Source: Mesostigma viride (Eukaryota > Streptophyta > Mesostigmatophyceae > Mesostigmatales > Mesostigmataceae). Taken from it: DNA of 64,000 bases. Below, one piece after another: positions 44,645-53,097 of this stretch. The number at the start of each line of letters is the position of its first letter. Position 1 is the stretch's first letter. The DNA is taken from positions 31,018-95,017 of the forward strand of contig RPFO01000344.1 of NCBI GenBank assembly GCA_009746045.1, written 5' to 3'. Under the pieces are notes generated by a model. The model was not told where the DNA came from. It worked only from the letters and a program-made list of their open reading frames with translations, and did not search any database. Position numbers and translations under genes: made by a program.

Positions 44645-44705
44645 TGGTATTCTATTTTGTAATGAATAAGACTCTTTGCATGCAAATCCAACACTCATGC
44701 ACTAG
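44645..44705 (+). terminator. Shared 3' module after the CxxC gene
   Basis: TTGTAATGAATAAGACTC and TTGCATGCAAATCCAACAC. An inverted relative at 39889-39955 follows the RING gene. AATAA is present, and TGCATGCA is a palindrome. Confidence 0.6.
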
Positions 44706-44726
44706 GCGTAGGACTTGACTTGTTTG

Positions 44727-45329
44727 CGAAAAGTTCGGGCTATGCGGATAGCCCGAACTTTTGGGGATAGCCCGAACTTTTGGAAACCTTGCTAGGGAAA
44801 AGTAAAAGTTTCCAGTGAGGATCCCAGCCATTTGAAAAGTTCGGGCTATGGTTCGGGCTATCAGTTTATAGCCCGAACCGGACCCTTTTTCCCCTTGGGC
44901 GGTGGTGTCATGCATTGTACATGTAGGGACTTGGTTATTTGGACAGTGTGCAGTGTATGTGTGTGTTTCTTCCTTAGATTGCTAACACATAAAATATAGG
45001 GGTATTTCCTGTATATACAGATAGGATTGCTAACACATAAAATATAGGGATATTACCTATGAGTATATATAGATGGCAATTGCTAACACATAAAATTTTA
45101 TGTGTTGGGAAACAGAGTAAAAGAAAGAGTAACATTCACCCATAGCAACACACCGTCCAGAGGGGAAAAAGGGGAGGTTCGGGCTATAAATCGATAGCCC
45201 GAACCATAGCCCGAACTTTTCAAAATGGCTGGGATCCCCACTGGAAACTTTTACTTTTCCCTAGCAAGGTTTCGAAAAGTTCGGGCTATCCCCAAAAGTT
45301 CGGGCTATCCACATAGCACGAACTTTTCG
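44727..45329. mobile_element. 603-bp foldback MITE with about 178-bp TIRs
   Basis: Left arm 44727-44905 and right arm 45152-45329 are inverted copies at roughly 95 percent. Each arm holds five TTCGGGCTAT words in both orientations, so each can itself fold. The loop (about 44980-45100) has three copies of TTGCTAACACATAAAAT. No ORF. The TSD is unclear. It lies between the CxxC gene and the promoter of F-box-like 2. Confidence 0.85.
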
Positions 45330-45585
45330 TGGGAGCCTATGGATGGGCGCCACGTGGCACGGTATCCCACGATAGTTGCCGGCGCCGCGCCGGCGCGGCG
45401 CTCCCACGGAATATCCGTGGGAATATTCCCGGCGCGACGCTTGCACGGCACTATCGTGGGACGCCGTGGCCGAGAGGGTATAAAAGCGGAGTCACGGGCG
45501 TTTGGGGGTAGGTCTCGCCTCCGACACTGCCAGGCACACAGTCATCCACACGCAGACAGCCATCCTTACAGCTGTAAAATACACA
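45330..45585 (+). promoter_or_regulatory. Promoter of F-box-like 2 with TATA box
   Basis: TATAAAAG at 45479-45486, about 100 bp before the ATG. Upstream, 45403-45430 has CCCACGGAATATCC and CGTGGGAATATTCCC, and CTATCGTGGGACGCC follows. These are the same words as before the RING and F-box-like 1 genes. Confidence 0.7.
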
Positions 45586-46032
45586 ATGGCCCATGCTGGT
45601 GCTACTTTCGAGGATCTGCCAAGCGAAATTTTGTTTGTTTTGGCAGAGCTCAGCTGGCCCTACTTGCGTGGTGTGAACAAGGCCTCTCACAAGGAATGGG
45701 AGGCCGTGCTGGCGATAATGGAGGCAAAGGTTCGCGCTGTGCGCAATTTGATTGACGAGGAACTGGAGTTCCGCGATGCCAACCCCTATTGGTGGTTCGT
45801 CGATATAAAGAAGGTGACACCCCGCCGCCTGTATGAGATGACGCCTGATCAGCTGAGGGCCATTTATGACAAGGTGTCTGTGCCCCGCTTGCGTGAGGCG
45901 GAGGGGTACTTGTACACTACCCGCGCTGATCGTTTGGAGCAGATGGATCACGCGTACACTGATTTTGTGGAGGTGCTCAACCGAACTGTCAAGGTCCCCG
46001 TTGGCCCCCACACTAAGGCGGCGACGGCATGA
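45586..46032 (+). CDS. F-box-like protein, paralogue 2
   Basis: 148 codons; the ATG at 45586 is chosen because it places FEDLPSEILFVLAELSWP at the N-terminus, aligned with paralogue 1 (42287-42922) and paralogue 3 (62870-63541). An upstream in-frame start at 45502 lies inside the putative 5' UTR. The rest is helical and charged, without known domains, and shorter than the paralogues (148 versus 211 and 223). Its stop overlaps the start of the capsid-like ORF (ATGA at 46029-46032). The base composition changes sharply here, so the gene may be cut at a junction. Confidence 0.66.
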   Translation: MAHAGATFEDLPSEILFVLAELSWPYLRGVNKASHKEWEAVLAIMEAKVRAVRNLIDEELEFRDANPYWWFVDIKKVTPRRLYEMTPDQLRAIYDKVSVPRLREAEGYLYTTRADRLEQMDHAYTDFVEVLNRTVKVPVGPHTKAATA

Positions 46033-47069
46033 CGAACGACATCGCGATCGCGACGTCCGGCATCGGTCTCGACGCCGCCCGTTTGCCCGTCGTCCGCCAG
46101 ATCCTGGCCGCGCAGCCGAACACCAAGTTCGTCGCCACCCGCGGGCCGTCCAAGTTGGAGAACCTCGGCAAGGACTGGGCGTATCTGATCGACACCCAGG
46201 GTTCGTTTCGCTTTTCCGTGACCGGATGGACCACTACCTCGACTGGTTTGCTGACCGGTATCGTCTTGCGGGTCGCGGAATCACTTGCCGGGGGGGACAC
46301 AACAAATGCCGTCGGCTACTACACCATGGTCATCAACGAGGAGTCCATCCCCGACTACCTCCGTTTTGCGACGGGCGACGCGCCGACCCAGGCACTCGCC
46401 CACCCGCGCATCAGATGGATCGCCAACCCGCCCAGTTTCGAGTGCAAGCTCGTCGCGCGGTTCTTCTACCTCGACGACTTCGAGAGGAAGCAGTTCGCGC
46501 TCAACGGCCACGAGTACCTGATCACCGAGACGCAGTTTTTCCAGCAGCACGTCGGCGGCGAAAACGAGCTCGACCTCGAGCTGCGGTTCAACCACCCCGT
46601 CAAAGAGCTGCTGTTCTGGTTCAAGCCGTCCGACCTCTCCTTCGCCTCGAACAAGTTCCGCTCGGACGCCGACTTCGGCTATAACGCCTACTGGAAGTTC
46701 TACAACGACAACAGCGAGTTCGGCGACGGCCACCTGTTCACCAAGGCCAACATCTCGCTCAACTCCCAGAACCTGTACGGCGACGGCCGCGACCCCGTGT
46801 ACTTCTCCTACCTGGTCCCCGCCGACTTCCACACGCGCGTGGAGAACAACGCGCGCGTGTACGTCATGCCCTTCGCGCTCAAGCCCGAGTCCTGGAAGCC
46901 CACCGGCAGCGTGAACATGTCCCGCTTGGACAGCGTCAAGCTGCACCTCAAGGGCCTCGGTCTCTCGTCCAGGGGCGGCATCCCCTCCGGCACCATCGAC
47001 GTGTACGCGCGCAGTTTCAACCTCGTGCGCATCCAGTCGGGCATGGGCGGCAAGCGCTTCGCCTCGTAA
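46029..47069 (+). CDS. Major capsid protein, C-terminal jelly roll only (MCP-1)
   Basis: From about residue 145 the sequence is typical of nucleocytoplasmic large DNA virus capsid: FFYLDDFERKQFALNGHEYL, then FNHPVKELLFW, then YVMPFALKPESWKPTGSVNM with SRLDS. The MCP forms the icosahedral shell as a double jelly roll; families run about 400-600 residues. Here the first jelly roll is missing and the N-terminal 140 residues (with DWAYLIDTQGSFRFSVTG) do not look like MCP. The start overlaps the preceding gene by ATGA. The best reading is a capsid gene truncated at its 5' side by a rearrangement near 46.03-46.4 kb. Confidence 0.85.
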   Translation: MTNDIAIATSGIGLDAARLPVVRQILAAQPNTKFVATRGPSKLENLGKDWAYLIDTQGSFRFSVTGWTTTSTGLLTGIVLRVAESLAGGDTTNAVGYYTMVINEESIPDYLRFATGDAPTQALAHPRIRWIANPPSFECKLVARFFYLDDFERKQFALNGHEYLITETQFFQQHVGGENELDLELRFNHPVKELLFWFKPSDLSFASNKFRSDADFGYNAYWKFYNDNSEFGDGHLFTKANISLNSQNLYGDGRDPVYFSYLVPADFHTRVENNARVYVMPFALKPESWKPTGSVNMSRLDSVKLHLKGLGLSSRGGIPSGTIDVYARSFNLVRIQSGMGGKRFAS

Positions 47070-47126
47070 GCCTTGTCGCGCGATCGCGGCAAATGGTTTT
47101 TCGCCAAGAAAAAATCTTTCCGGGTA

Positions 47127-47132
47127 GTATAC
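47127..47132 (+). promoter_or_regulatory. GTATAC box before MCP-2
   Basis: AGTATACGACAATG: the box ends 4 bp before the ATG at 47137. Similar boxes: 53084-53089 (before the helicase), GTATGATAC at 55090-55098 (before the 55102 gene), and 59089-59094. Confidence 0.55.
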
Positions 47133-47136
47133 GACA

Positions 47137-48210
47137 ATGTCTGGCTGTCCGGTCCTCGTCCTCCGCGCCAAGGGTCCGCAGGACGCCTCGCTCACCGTCT
47201 CGCCCGTCAAGACCTTCTTCAAGTCGATCTACCCCCGCCACACCAACTTCTCGTTCGAGGACACGGAGGTCGTGTCCGTCGCCGGGAACCAGGGGTTCGG
47301 CAGGGAGGTGACGTTCCAGATCCCGAAGAGCGGCGATCTCGTCTCGAAGATGTTCCTGTATCTCGAACTTCCGCCCATCAGGGAGTGGAACAATAATCCT
47401 TCTCCTCCTTTCGGATCGGCGTGGTGGAAGATTTTCGACCCGTTCTATGACGATATCGCGCGCATCCTCATCAAAAAGGTCGAGTTCAAGATCGGAGGAA
47501 CCGTCATCGAGGAGATGACCGGCGAGTTCATGCACGTCTACGACCAGCTGTCCCGCGACCCGTCGACGTCCTACGTGGAGAACACTCCTGCGCGGCACGG
47601 CGGGTCGGTCCGCGTCGAGAACGGCGGACAGACGGGCGGGAGGAAGAGTTACATCTACGTCCCCTTGCAGTTCTCGTTCTGCCTCGAGGACGGCATGGCT
47701 CTCCCCATGATCGCGCTGCAGTACCACGACGCCAAGGTCGTCGTCACGCTCAACAGCAAGGACGCGATCTTCACGCAGATGGCGGGCGGGAACAAGTACC
47801 CCGGCACCACCTTGAGCCGCGACCCGCAGACGTGGGCCACACTCTCGGGCGTGGACGGTTACCGCAACGCGATGATGGAGTCTATGGACGACATCGCCAA
47901 GTTGCGGCTCGTGTGTCGGTTCGTATACTTGGACGATTTCGAACGTAAGCAGTTCGCGGAGGAGCGGCACCAGTACCTGATCACCGAGACCCAGCACTAC
48001 TCTCATTACGTGACCGAGGGGTCCGGCCTCGAGACCATCGCCCTGTCGTTCAGTCATCCCGTGAAGGAACTCATTTTCTATTACAAAGCCGATAACCGTC
48101 TGTCGGATCCGGATACGTCTCCCGACCCGACGGCGGCGTATTGGGGACAAAGCCACCATCCCTTTCCGCCTGTCGGCCAATCCGCGATCGGTGAACAGCG
48201 TCGTGTCTAG
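47137..48210 (+). CDS. Major capsid protein, N-terminal jelly roll plus start of second (MCP-2), truncated
   Basis: The beginning is canonical for the family: VKTFFKSIYPRHTNFSFED near residue 25. The first jelly roll is complete, then FVYLDDFERKQFAEERHQYL and FSHPVKELIFYYK of the second. After about residue 330 the capsid sequence stops and the frame runs through antisense sequence of the neighbouring gene to 48210. The usual end with the FALKPE motif is absent. It overlaps in content with MCP-1 but differs in sequence, so they are two paralogues each lacking the opposite half. Breakpoint near 48150. Confidence 0.9.
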   Translation: MSGCPVLVLRAKGPQDASLTVSPVKTFFKSIYPRHTNFSFEDTEVVSVAGNQGFGREVTFQIPKSGDLVSKMFLYLELPPIREWNNNPSPPFGSAWWKIFDPFYDDIARILIKKVEFKIGGTVIEEMTGEFMHVYDQLSRDPSTSYVENTPARHGGSVRVENGGQTGGRKSYIYVPLQFSFCLEDGMALPMIALQYHDAKVVVTLNSKDAIFTQMAGGNKYPGTTLSRDPQTWATLSGVDGYRNAMMESMDDIAKLRLVCRFVYLDDFERKQFAEERHQYLITETQHYSHYVTEGSGLETIALSFSHPVKELIFYYKADNRLSDPDTSPDPTAAYWGQSHHPFPPVGQSAIGEQRRV

Positions 48211-48606
48211 CATCAATTTGCGCACATTGCGTTGCCCCTGATTCACCTCTTTGGATATGTCCGATTTAGGAACGCCGCGTTTTTTCAACTCGGACTTGGT
48301 GAAGTCTTTTGCCATTCTCTCGATCTGTAGTTCGCGTTCGAACGCCTTGTCGATGTCTTCGTTGGACAAGTCTAACATTTCCGTGAAGGTCGCCACCCTC
48401 GCATGGGCTTGCGGAATTGCGGGGGCACGGCCGCGTTTGGCCGCACCGGACTTGGCCGCGCCGGACTTGGCCGCGCCGGACTTGGCCGCGCCGGCCTCGG
48501 CCGTGCCGCCCTCGTTGTCCGCCCTCACGCGATGTTTGCGCGGCCGGCGCGCGGGTCGCGTTCGTTTGGCACGCTTGGTGGCCGTGGCGGTTTTCATTCT
48601 TATCAT
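48152..48606 (-). pseudogene. Basic protein with GAAKS repeats, 3'-truncated
   Basis: Starting MIRMKTATATKR at 48606, the product is Arg/Lys-rich. It has four tandem 5-residue GAAKS-type repeats (15-bp repeats at 48444-48503 on the plus strand), then a helical segment (LSNEDIDKAFERELQIERMA; KKRGVPKSDISKEVNQGQRN). The base composition and Lys/Ala repeats recall viral DNA-binding or histone-like proteins, but there is no fold signature. Reading continues into antisense MCP-2 at about 48150, so the C-terminus has been lost at the same breakpoint. The start sits 7 bp from the truncated RNR, a second suspect junction. Confidence 0.6.
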
Positions 48607-48613
48607 ACCCACT

Positions 48614-50010
48614 ATGCACATTATTTTTGGCGGTTTGCAGAGTTCTGGCGACGCGCAGATCGCGCGGGCTTTCGAGAAGATCGCCCGGCTGATGTCCAAA
48701 CGCGCGGACCAGCTCTTGTCGAAGATGGACATCGTGGATATCGTGAACCACCTCGGAACGATGTTGAGCAGCCGTCGTTCGGCGGAGATCGCGCTATGCG
48801 AGTACGGCTCGGCGGAGTGGAAAGAGTTCGCCTACGCGAAAAAGGATTGGTGGATCGAGAATTCCCATCGCCAGCAGTCGAACAACAGTCTGGTCTTCTC
48901 GTCCAAGCCGACGAGGGCGCAGCTCGAGGAGATCTTCCAGATCATGCAAGAATCGGGCGGGTCCGAGCCCGGCATGCTGAATATCGAATCGGCTCTGAAA
49001 CGGGCGCCGTGGACGAAGGGCGTGAATCCGTGCTGCGAGATTCTGTTGGGGAACAAGAGCTTCTGCAATCTGTCGGAGATCAACCTGGCGGCGTTCCGCG
49101 CGGGCGACAAGGCCGGACTGGAGCGTGCGCTCGTCCTTGCCGCGCGCATGAACTACCGCCAGACACTCGTCGATCTTCGCGACGAGATCCTGCAAGAAGC
49201 GTGGCATCTGAACAACTTCTTCCTCCGTTTATGCGGAGTCGGGTTAACCGGCGTCGTGTCCCGCCCCGACTTGAAGACCTACGACTACCGCCGCATGAAG
49301 AACATCGCGGTGTCCGCGGCGTACTCCATGGCCTACGAGTTGAAGACCCCTCTGCCGAAGAACGTGACGTGCATCAAGCCCAGCGGCACCTGTCGAAGAT
49401 CATGTCCACGCGGCAGTGGGGCGAGGTGCCCGAGGGCGTGCACAAGCCGCTCGGGAGGTACATCTTCAACAACATCACGTACTCGAAGCACGACCCGCTG
49501 GTCGCCCGGTTCGCGGACGCGGGGTACAAGATCGTGGACAAGCCCTTCGAGCCGGAGTCCGTGCTCGTCACGTTCCCGGTGTCGTACGACTCCGTCCCCT
49601 TCACGAAGAAGTGGGTGACGCGCAAGGACGGGACGAAGGAGGAGGTCGAGGTGAACACGGAGACGGCCGTCGAGCAACTCGAGCGGTACCGCGACCTGAT
49701 GAACTCGTACGTCGAGCAAAACGTCAGCTGCACGATCTCGTACGACCCCTCCGAGATCGAGTCCATCCTGGACTGGCTCAACGCGCACTGGGACGAGTAC
49801 GTCGGCGTCTCGTTCTTGCTGCGGGCGGACCCGACCAAGAACGCCGCCGATCTGGGATACGCGTACCTGCCCCAGGAAGTGGTTACCAAGGCCCGCTTCG
49901 ACGCGTACAAGGAGTCGCTGCGTCCCGTGAACTACAAAGGCATCATGCATGTGGACGAGGAGCCGGGCGCTGCCTCGGATTGTGTCGGCGGGGCTTGCCC
50001 CGTGAAGTGA
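48614..50010 (+). pseudogene. nrdJ: Adenosylcobalamin-dependent (class II) ribonucleotide reductase, 5'-truncated, one frameshift
   Basis: The fragment matches the class II monomeric RTPR family from the FGG...SSRRSAEIAL region on. Active-site NPCCE (about 49026) holds the thiyl Cys and Glu. Eleven residues on is the second redox Cys (FCNLSEI), as in RTPR. KPSGT (49375) is next, followed by a one-base shift. The other frame continues through GVHKPLGRYIFNN and SKHDPL to the C-terminal redox pair DCVGGACPVK, stop at 50010. The N-terminal third, with the partner Cys of the disulfide, is missing. The enzyme makes deoxynucleotides for DNA replication using B12. The stop is directly adjacent to the convergent gene's stop. 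Confidence 0.88.
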
Positions 50011-50615
50011 TCACCCTGTCATCGCCGTCCTGTTGAACGGCATATTGCTAGCGGTAGGGGGAGGAGCGTAGTACGGCATGTTGTATGGCATAGGCTCGAA
50101 GTTGGCTTGCACGGTTACGTTTGTTCCTGCGGATGAATCCGTACGTTTTTTCCAAGAATAATAAATGATTCCAATTACGACCGTAATGACCAACAGGACA
50201 ATTATGACACTCTTGATTTTGTCCGCGATAGACCCGCCGCCCTCCTCTTCGTCCCCGCGCCCGTCCCATCCCCCGCGCCTCCTTCCTTATCGTCGTTCTT
50301 GTTGAACACAGAGTTCACGATCAACATGCCGGCGACGGTGGCGAAAGCCCCTCCGACGGCCTCCACGCCGTACCGCCTCGCAAAGTCGGTCGCTCTCTCC
50401 CTGAAACTCTTCGAGGCGGCCTCGCTGACGGCGTCCGCCGACTTGCCGGCCGCGCTGGCCTGCTCGGCCTTCTGGAGAGCCTGAAGCCTCTCGATTTCCT
50501 TGGCGATCTCGGTCGTCTTCTTCGCGTCGGCGGCAGCGTCGGCCGCCGTGGTGGCGGTCTTCAGTTCGTCGGCGCCCCGGAGGGCATCCGTTAACGCAGA
50601 CGCGCTGGGGGGCAT
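50011..50615 (-). pseudogene. Two-helix membrane protein, one frameshift
   Basis: The N-terminal frame (start 50615) has a long Ala/Lys/Glu coiled coil (KKTTEIAKEIERLQALQKAE) and one hydrophobic helix (GGAFATVAGMLIVNSVF). Near 50245 a one-base shift changes the frame. The other frame gives a Gly/Glu linker, a strong transmembrane helix (VIIVLLVITVVIGIIYYSW) and a Pro/Tyr/Met-rich tail ending at 50011, next to the RNR stop. GTATCTATA precedes the ATG. Probably a virion membrane protein by analogy; no family recognised. Confidence 0.62.
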
Positions 50616-50639
50616 TTATAGATACAGGACACAATTTTA

Positions 50640-51011
50640 TCAGGGCGCGTTCAGGAGAGCGGAGAAGGTCGAATCGTAGTCGCCCGACAGCATCCCGCTC
50701 GTCACTCCGGAGGCCTGTCCCATGCGGAAGGCCTGCGTGCTGTGAGAAGACCCGCCGCCGCCGCCGTACGAAGGGGCGGTCTCGGACCCGCACACCATCC
50801 CGGTGACGCACTCGCCGCCGCCGCCTCCGTCGCCGGAACGCGCGCTCCACGGTTTCCAGATGACGATCGCGATGACCGCGACCGCGGCGATCGCGATGAA
50901 CAGAGGGCTCGAGAAGAATCCGCCCGCCGCCGGCTTGGCGATCCTGGCGCGAGCGGAGTTGCGGACGTTCTCCTCGGTCACGCCACGCGTCACGTTTCCG
51001 GCACTGTTCAT
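50640..51011 (-). CDS. Small membrane protein, Gly/Ser-rich
   Basis: 123 codons from an ATG at 51011. There is one transmembrane helix after about residue 28 (SSPLFIAIAAVAVIAIVIW), then a Gly-rich stretch with two Cys (GECVTGMVCG), and a Ser/Thr/Ala tail. No break. Next to other membrane proteins in the same orientation. Unknown role; typical of small NCLDV envelope-associated proteins. Confidence 0.6.
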   Translation of the reverse strand: MNSAGNVTRGVTEENVRNSARARIAKPAAGGFFSSPLFIAIAAVAVIAIVIWKPWSARSGDGGGGGECVTGMVCGSETAPSYGGGGGSSHSTQAFRMGQASGVTSGMLSGDYDSTFSALLNAP

Positions 51012-51117
51012 CTGGATCCTCGAAGTTGTCGCAGAAGAAAAATCGGCTCGGCTAGACTCGGGCGGGAGCAGCACCACCATCGAGGGGCCACGATCAACGA
51101 TAGCGCAGATATTTATC

Positions 51118-53041
51118 CTACTTCCTGGAGAACAGGAACGCCGAGACGAGCGCGACGACGACCACGAGGATCCCGCGACCGCGACGATGTTTTCGGTACG
51201 GTACCCGTCTTCCTTCTTCTCGGTCGTCGCCGACTCCTCGGGTACGGCCGCGGACGGATCGGCCGGCGCGGAAAGCTGCCACAACTCCTCCGGAGTGGCG
51301 AAGAGTCCGACCTCCGCGAACCGGTCGCGGAACTGGCGCGCCATCTCCAGGTCGGCGGGACTCCCCGTGGCTCGCAGACCCGGACGTAGTCCGCGATCTT
51401 CTTCTTGCGAACGTCCGCCGTCAACGCGTTGGCGGGGTCCTCGAACTTGGATCGCAGCGCGTCGGAGGCCGCGTGGCATTTGGCGAAAGCAAACGAGTCG
51501 CGAGGGATGACCTTGAACTGCCCCGTTTTCCACATGTCCACGAGAGAGCTGGCCATCGCGTCCGCGGCCCCGCATCGGACGTCGACGAGCGTGCCGTCGA
51601 GATCCTTCACGGACACCTTGTCGGGCGTCGGCTGATTCACGATCGCCTCCTCCGCCTTGACCTGCGCCTGTTCGGCCACCTGGGCCGTCTCTTCCATCAC
51701 GGGGGGGGGGGCGACTGCGGGAGGACCGGCAGCGACGTCGACCCTGGACGGCTCCGTCGAGCGGACCTGGTAATGCAACGACCACGCGAGTTTCGTCGCT
51801 TCCGGATCCCGCGCCGCCTCCACTTTCTCGACGCGCTTGTTCATCGCGAGCCCGGGGATCCCCGACAAGCCCATCCAGTGCCACGCCCACGACACGGGCC
51901 TGACGGCCCTCGTAGGCCGCCCCGTGTCGGGGTTCAGCACCGCGACGGTGTCGACAGGACCGTCCGTCATCTCGGCGTCGCCTTTCCTGGACATGGTCTC
52001 CTTCTCCATCCGCAACGCGGCCAACGCCGCGCCGGGCGTGAGCCAATCACGGACCATGTCGCGGTACGCGCGCAAAGCACGCACGCCTTCGCCGCCGACG
52101 TAACCAAGCGCGCCGGCCCGCGCCAACAACTCGTCGAACAGACCGGCCTTGTCGAGGTCCCCTTTGACCGCCAACTCCTCGCCTCTGGCGGCGGCCGCCT
52201 TGATCAAGGCGTCTCGCATGCACTTGATCCTCTCGTCTTTCGGGATGGCCTCGTGCAAGGTCAACGCGTCCACGCCGACCTCTTTCATCGCCATCTCGAG
52301 CTTCGTGGCGTGCATCAACCTCTGCGGATCCCTCGACCGGAAACTCTCGGCATAGTCCCGCGTGTCGAACTGAGCCGTCGCCTGCGTCGGGACCGGAGCG
52401 GTCACGGAACTCTCTTTCGATTGCCCGAGGAGGTCGTAGTTCCTCGCCCACGCCAGTTTCTTGGCGGCGGAGGCGTTGGAGGCGGACATGGTCTCCATGT
52501 ACAATCGAATGGCCTTCAAACGACCCTGCAAGGACAACGGCTCGACCCCGGCCCCTTCGAAGACGCCCCATACCCAGAACTTGGGCACCGTGCGTCCGGT
52601 CTTCCTCCCCGAGAGCGGATCGATCTCAGGAACCGGCGGGGGCGTTCCGTCCCATCCCATCGCCGCGTTGGCCTCTTTCGTGTCGAGATCCCCCTCGTAT
52701 CGCAGCGCGCGCTGGATGTCCATGGTCAGGAAACTGGAACTCATGTCCCGGAACTTGTCCGAGACCCACGTGGGCACCTGCCCTTTTTTCCAGACACGTC
52801 CGAACTCCTTCGCGGCGTCCCTCAGCCGCTCGTACACGACCTGGTGTCCGTCCGCGTACCGCCTGTTCTCACTCTTTTCCACGCCGGCGAGGACGGCCGC
52901 CTTCATCATCGCGTTGCGGATGTGGATCGCGGCGGTGTGACTCAAACTCTTCACGAGATCCTTGTGCTGCGCGATGGCTTCCAACACCCTGTTCGGGTCT
53001 TCGGATTGGATGTCCTTTTCGACTTTGTCGATCGACGTCAT
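51118..53041 (-). pseudogene. Large duplicated protein with C-terminal membrane anchor, two frameshifts
   Basis: The first 555 codons from 53041 are open. Internal duplication: residues about 35-205 and 260-450 share AIR/CMRDA..KAA, a DPLSGRKTGRTVPKFWVWG versus NPDTGRPTRAVRPVSWAWHW block, and AAKKLAWARNYDLL versus EATKLAWSLHYQV. A partial third unit follows. Near 51380 the frame shifts (continuing LEMARQFRDRFAEVGLFATP), and near 51180 it shifts again to end in a hydrophobic helix (ILVVVVALVSAFLFS) plus RK, stop at 51118. Such tail-anchored, repeated proteins are unrecognised to me; a structural virion role is an inference. Confidence 0.66.
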
Positions 53042-53097
53042 CGCGCGATGTAATTCTACTTAGACATCGGAAATAAATGCCGCGTATACTCTAAACG

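Noticed and set aside
47017-48732. 571-codon minus-strand ORF
   Set aside because: Most of it is antisense to MCP-2; only the GAAKS-repeat part (48152-48606) is kept as real.
51473-53053. 526-codon plus-strand ORF
   Set aside because: Antisense shadow of the duplicated viral protein; composition is His/Arg/Pro-rich without motifs.
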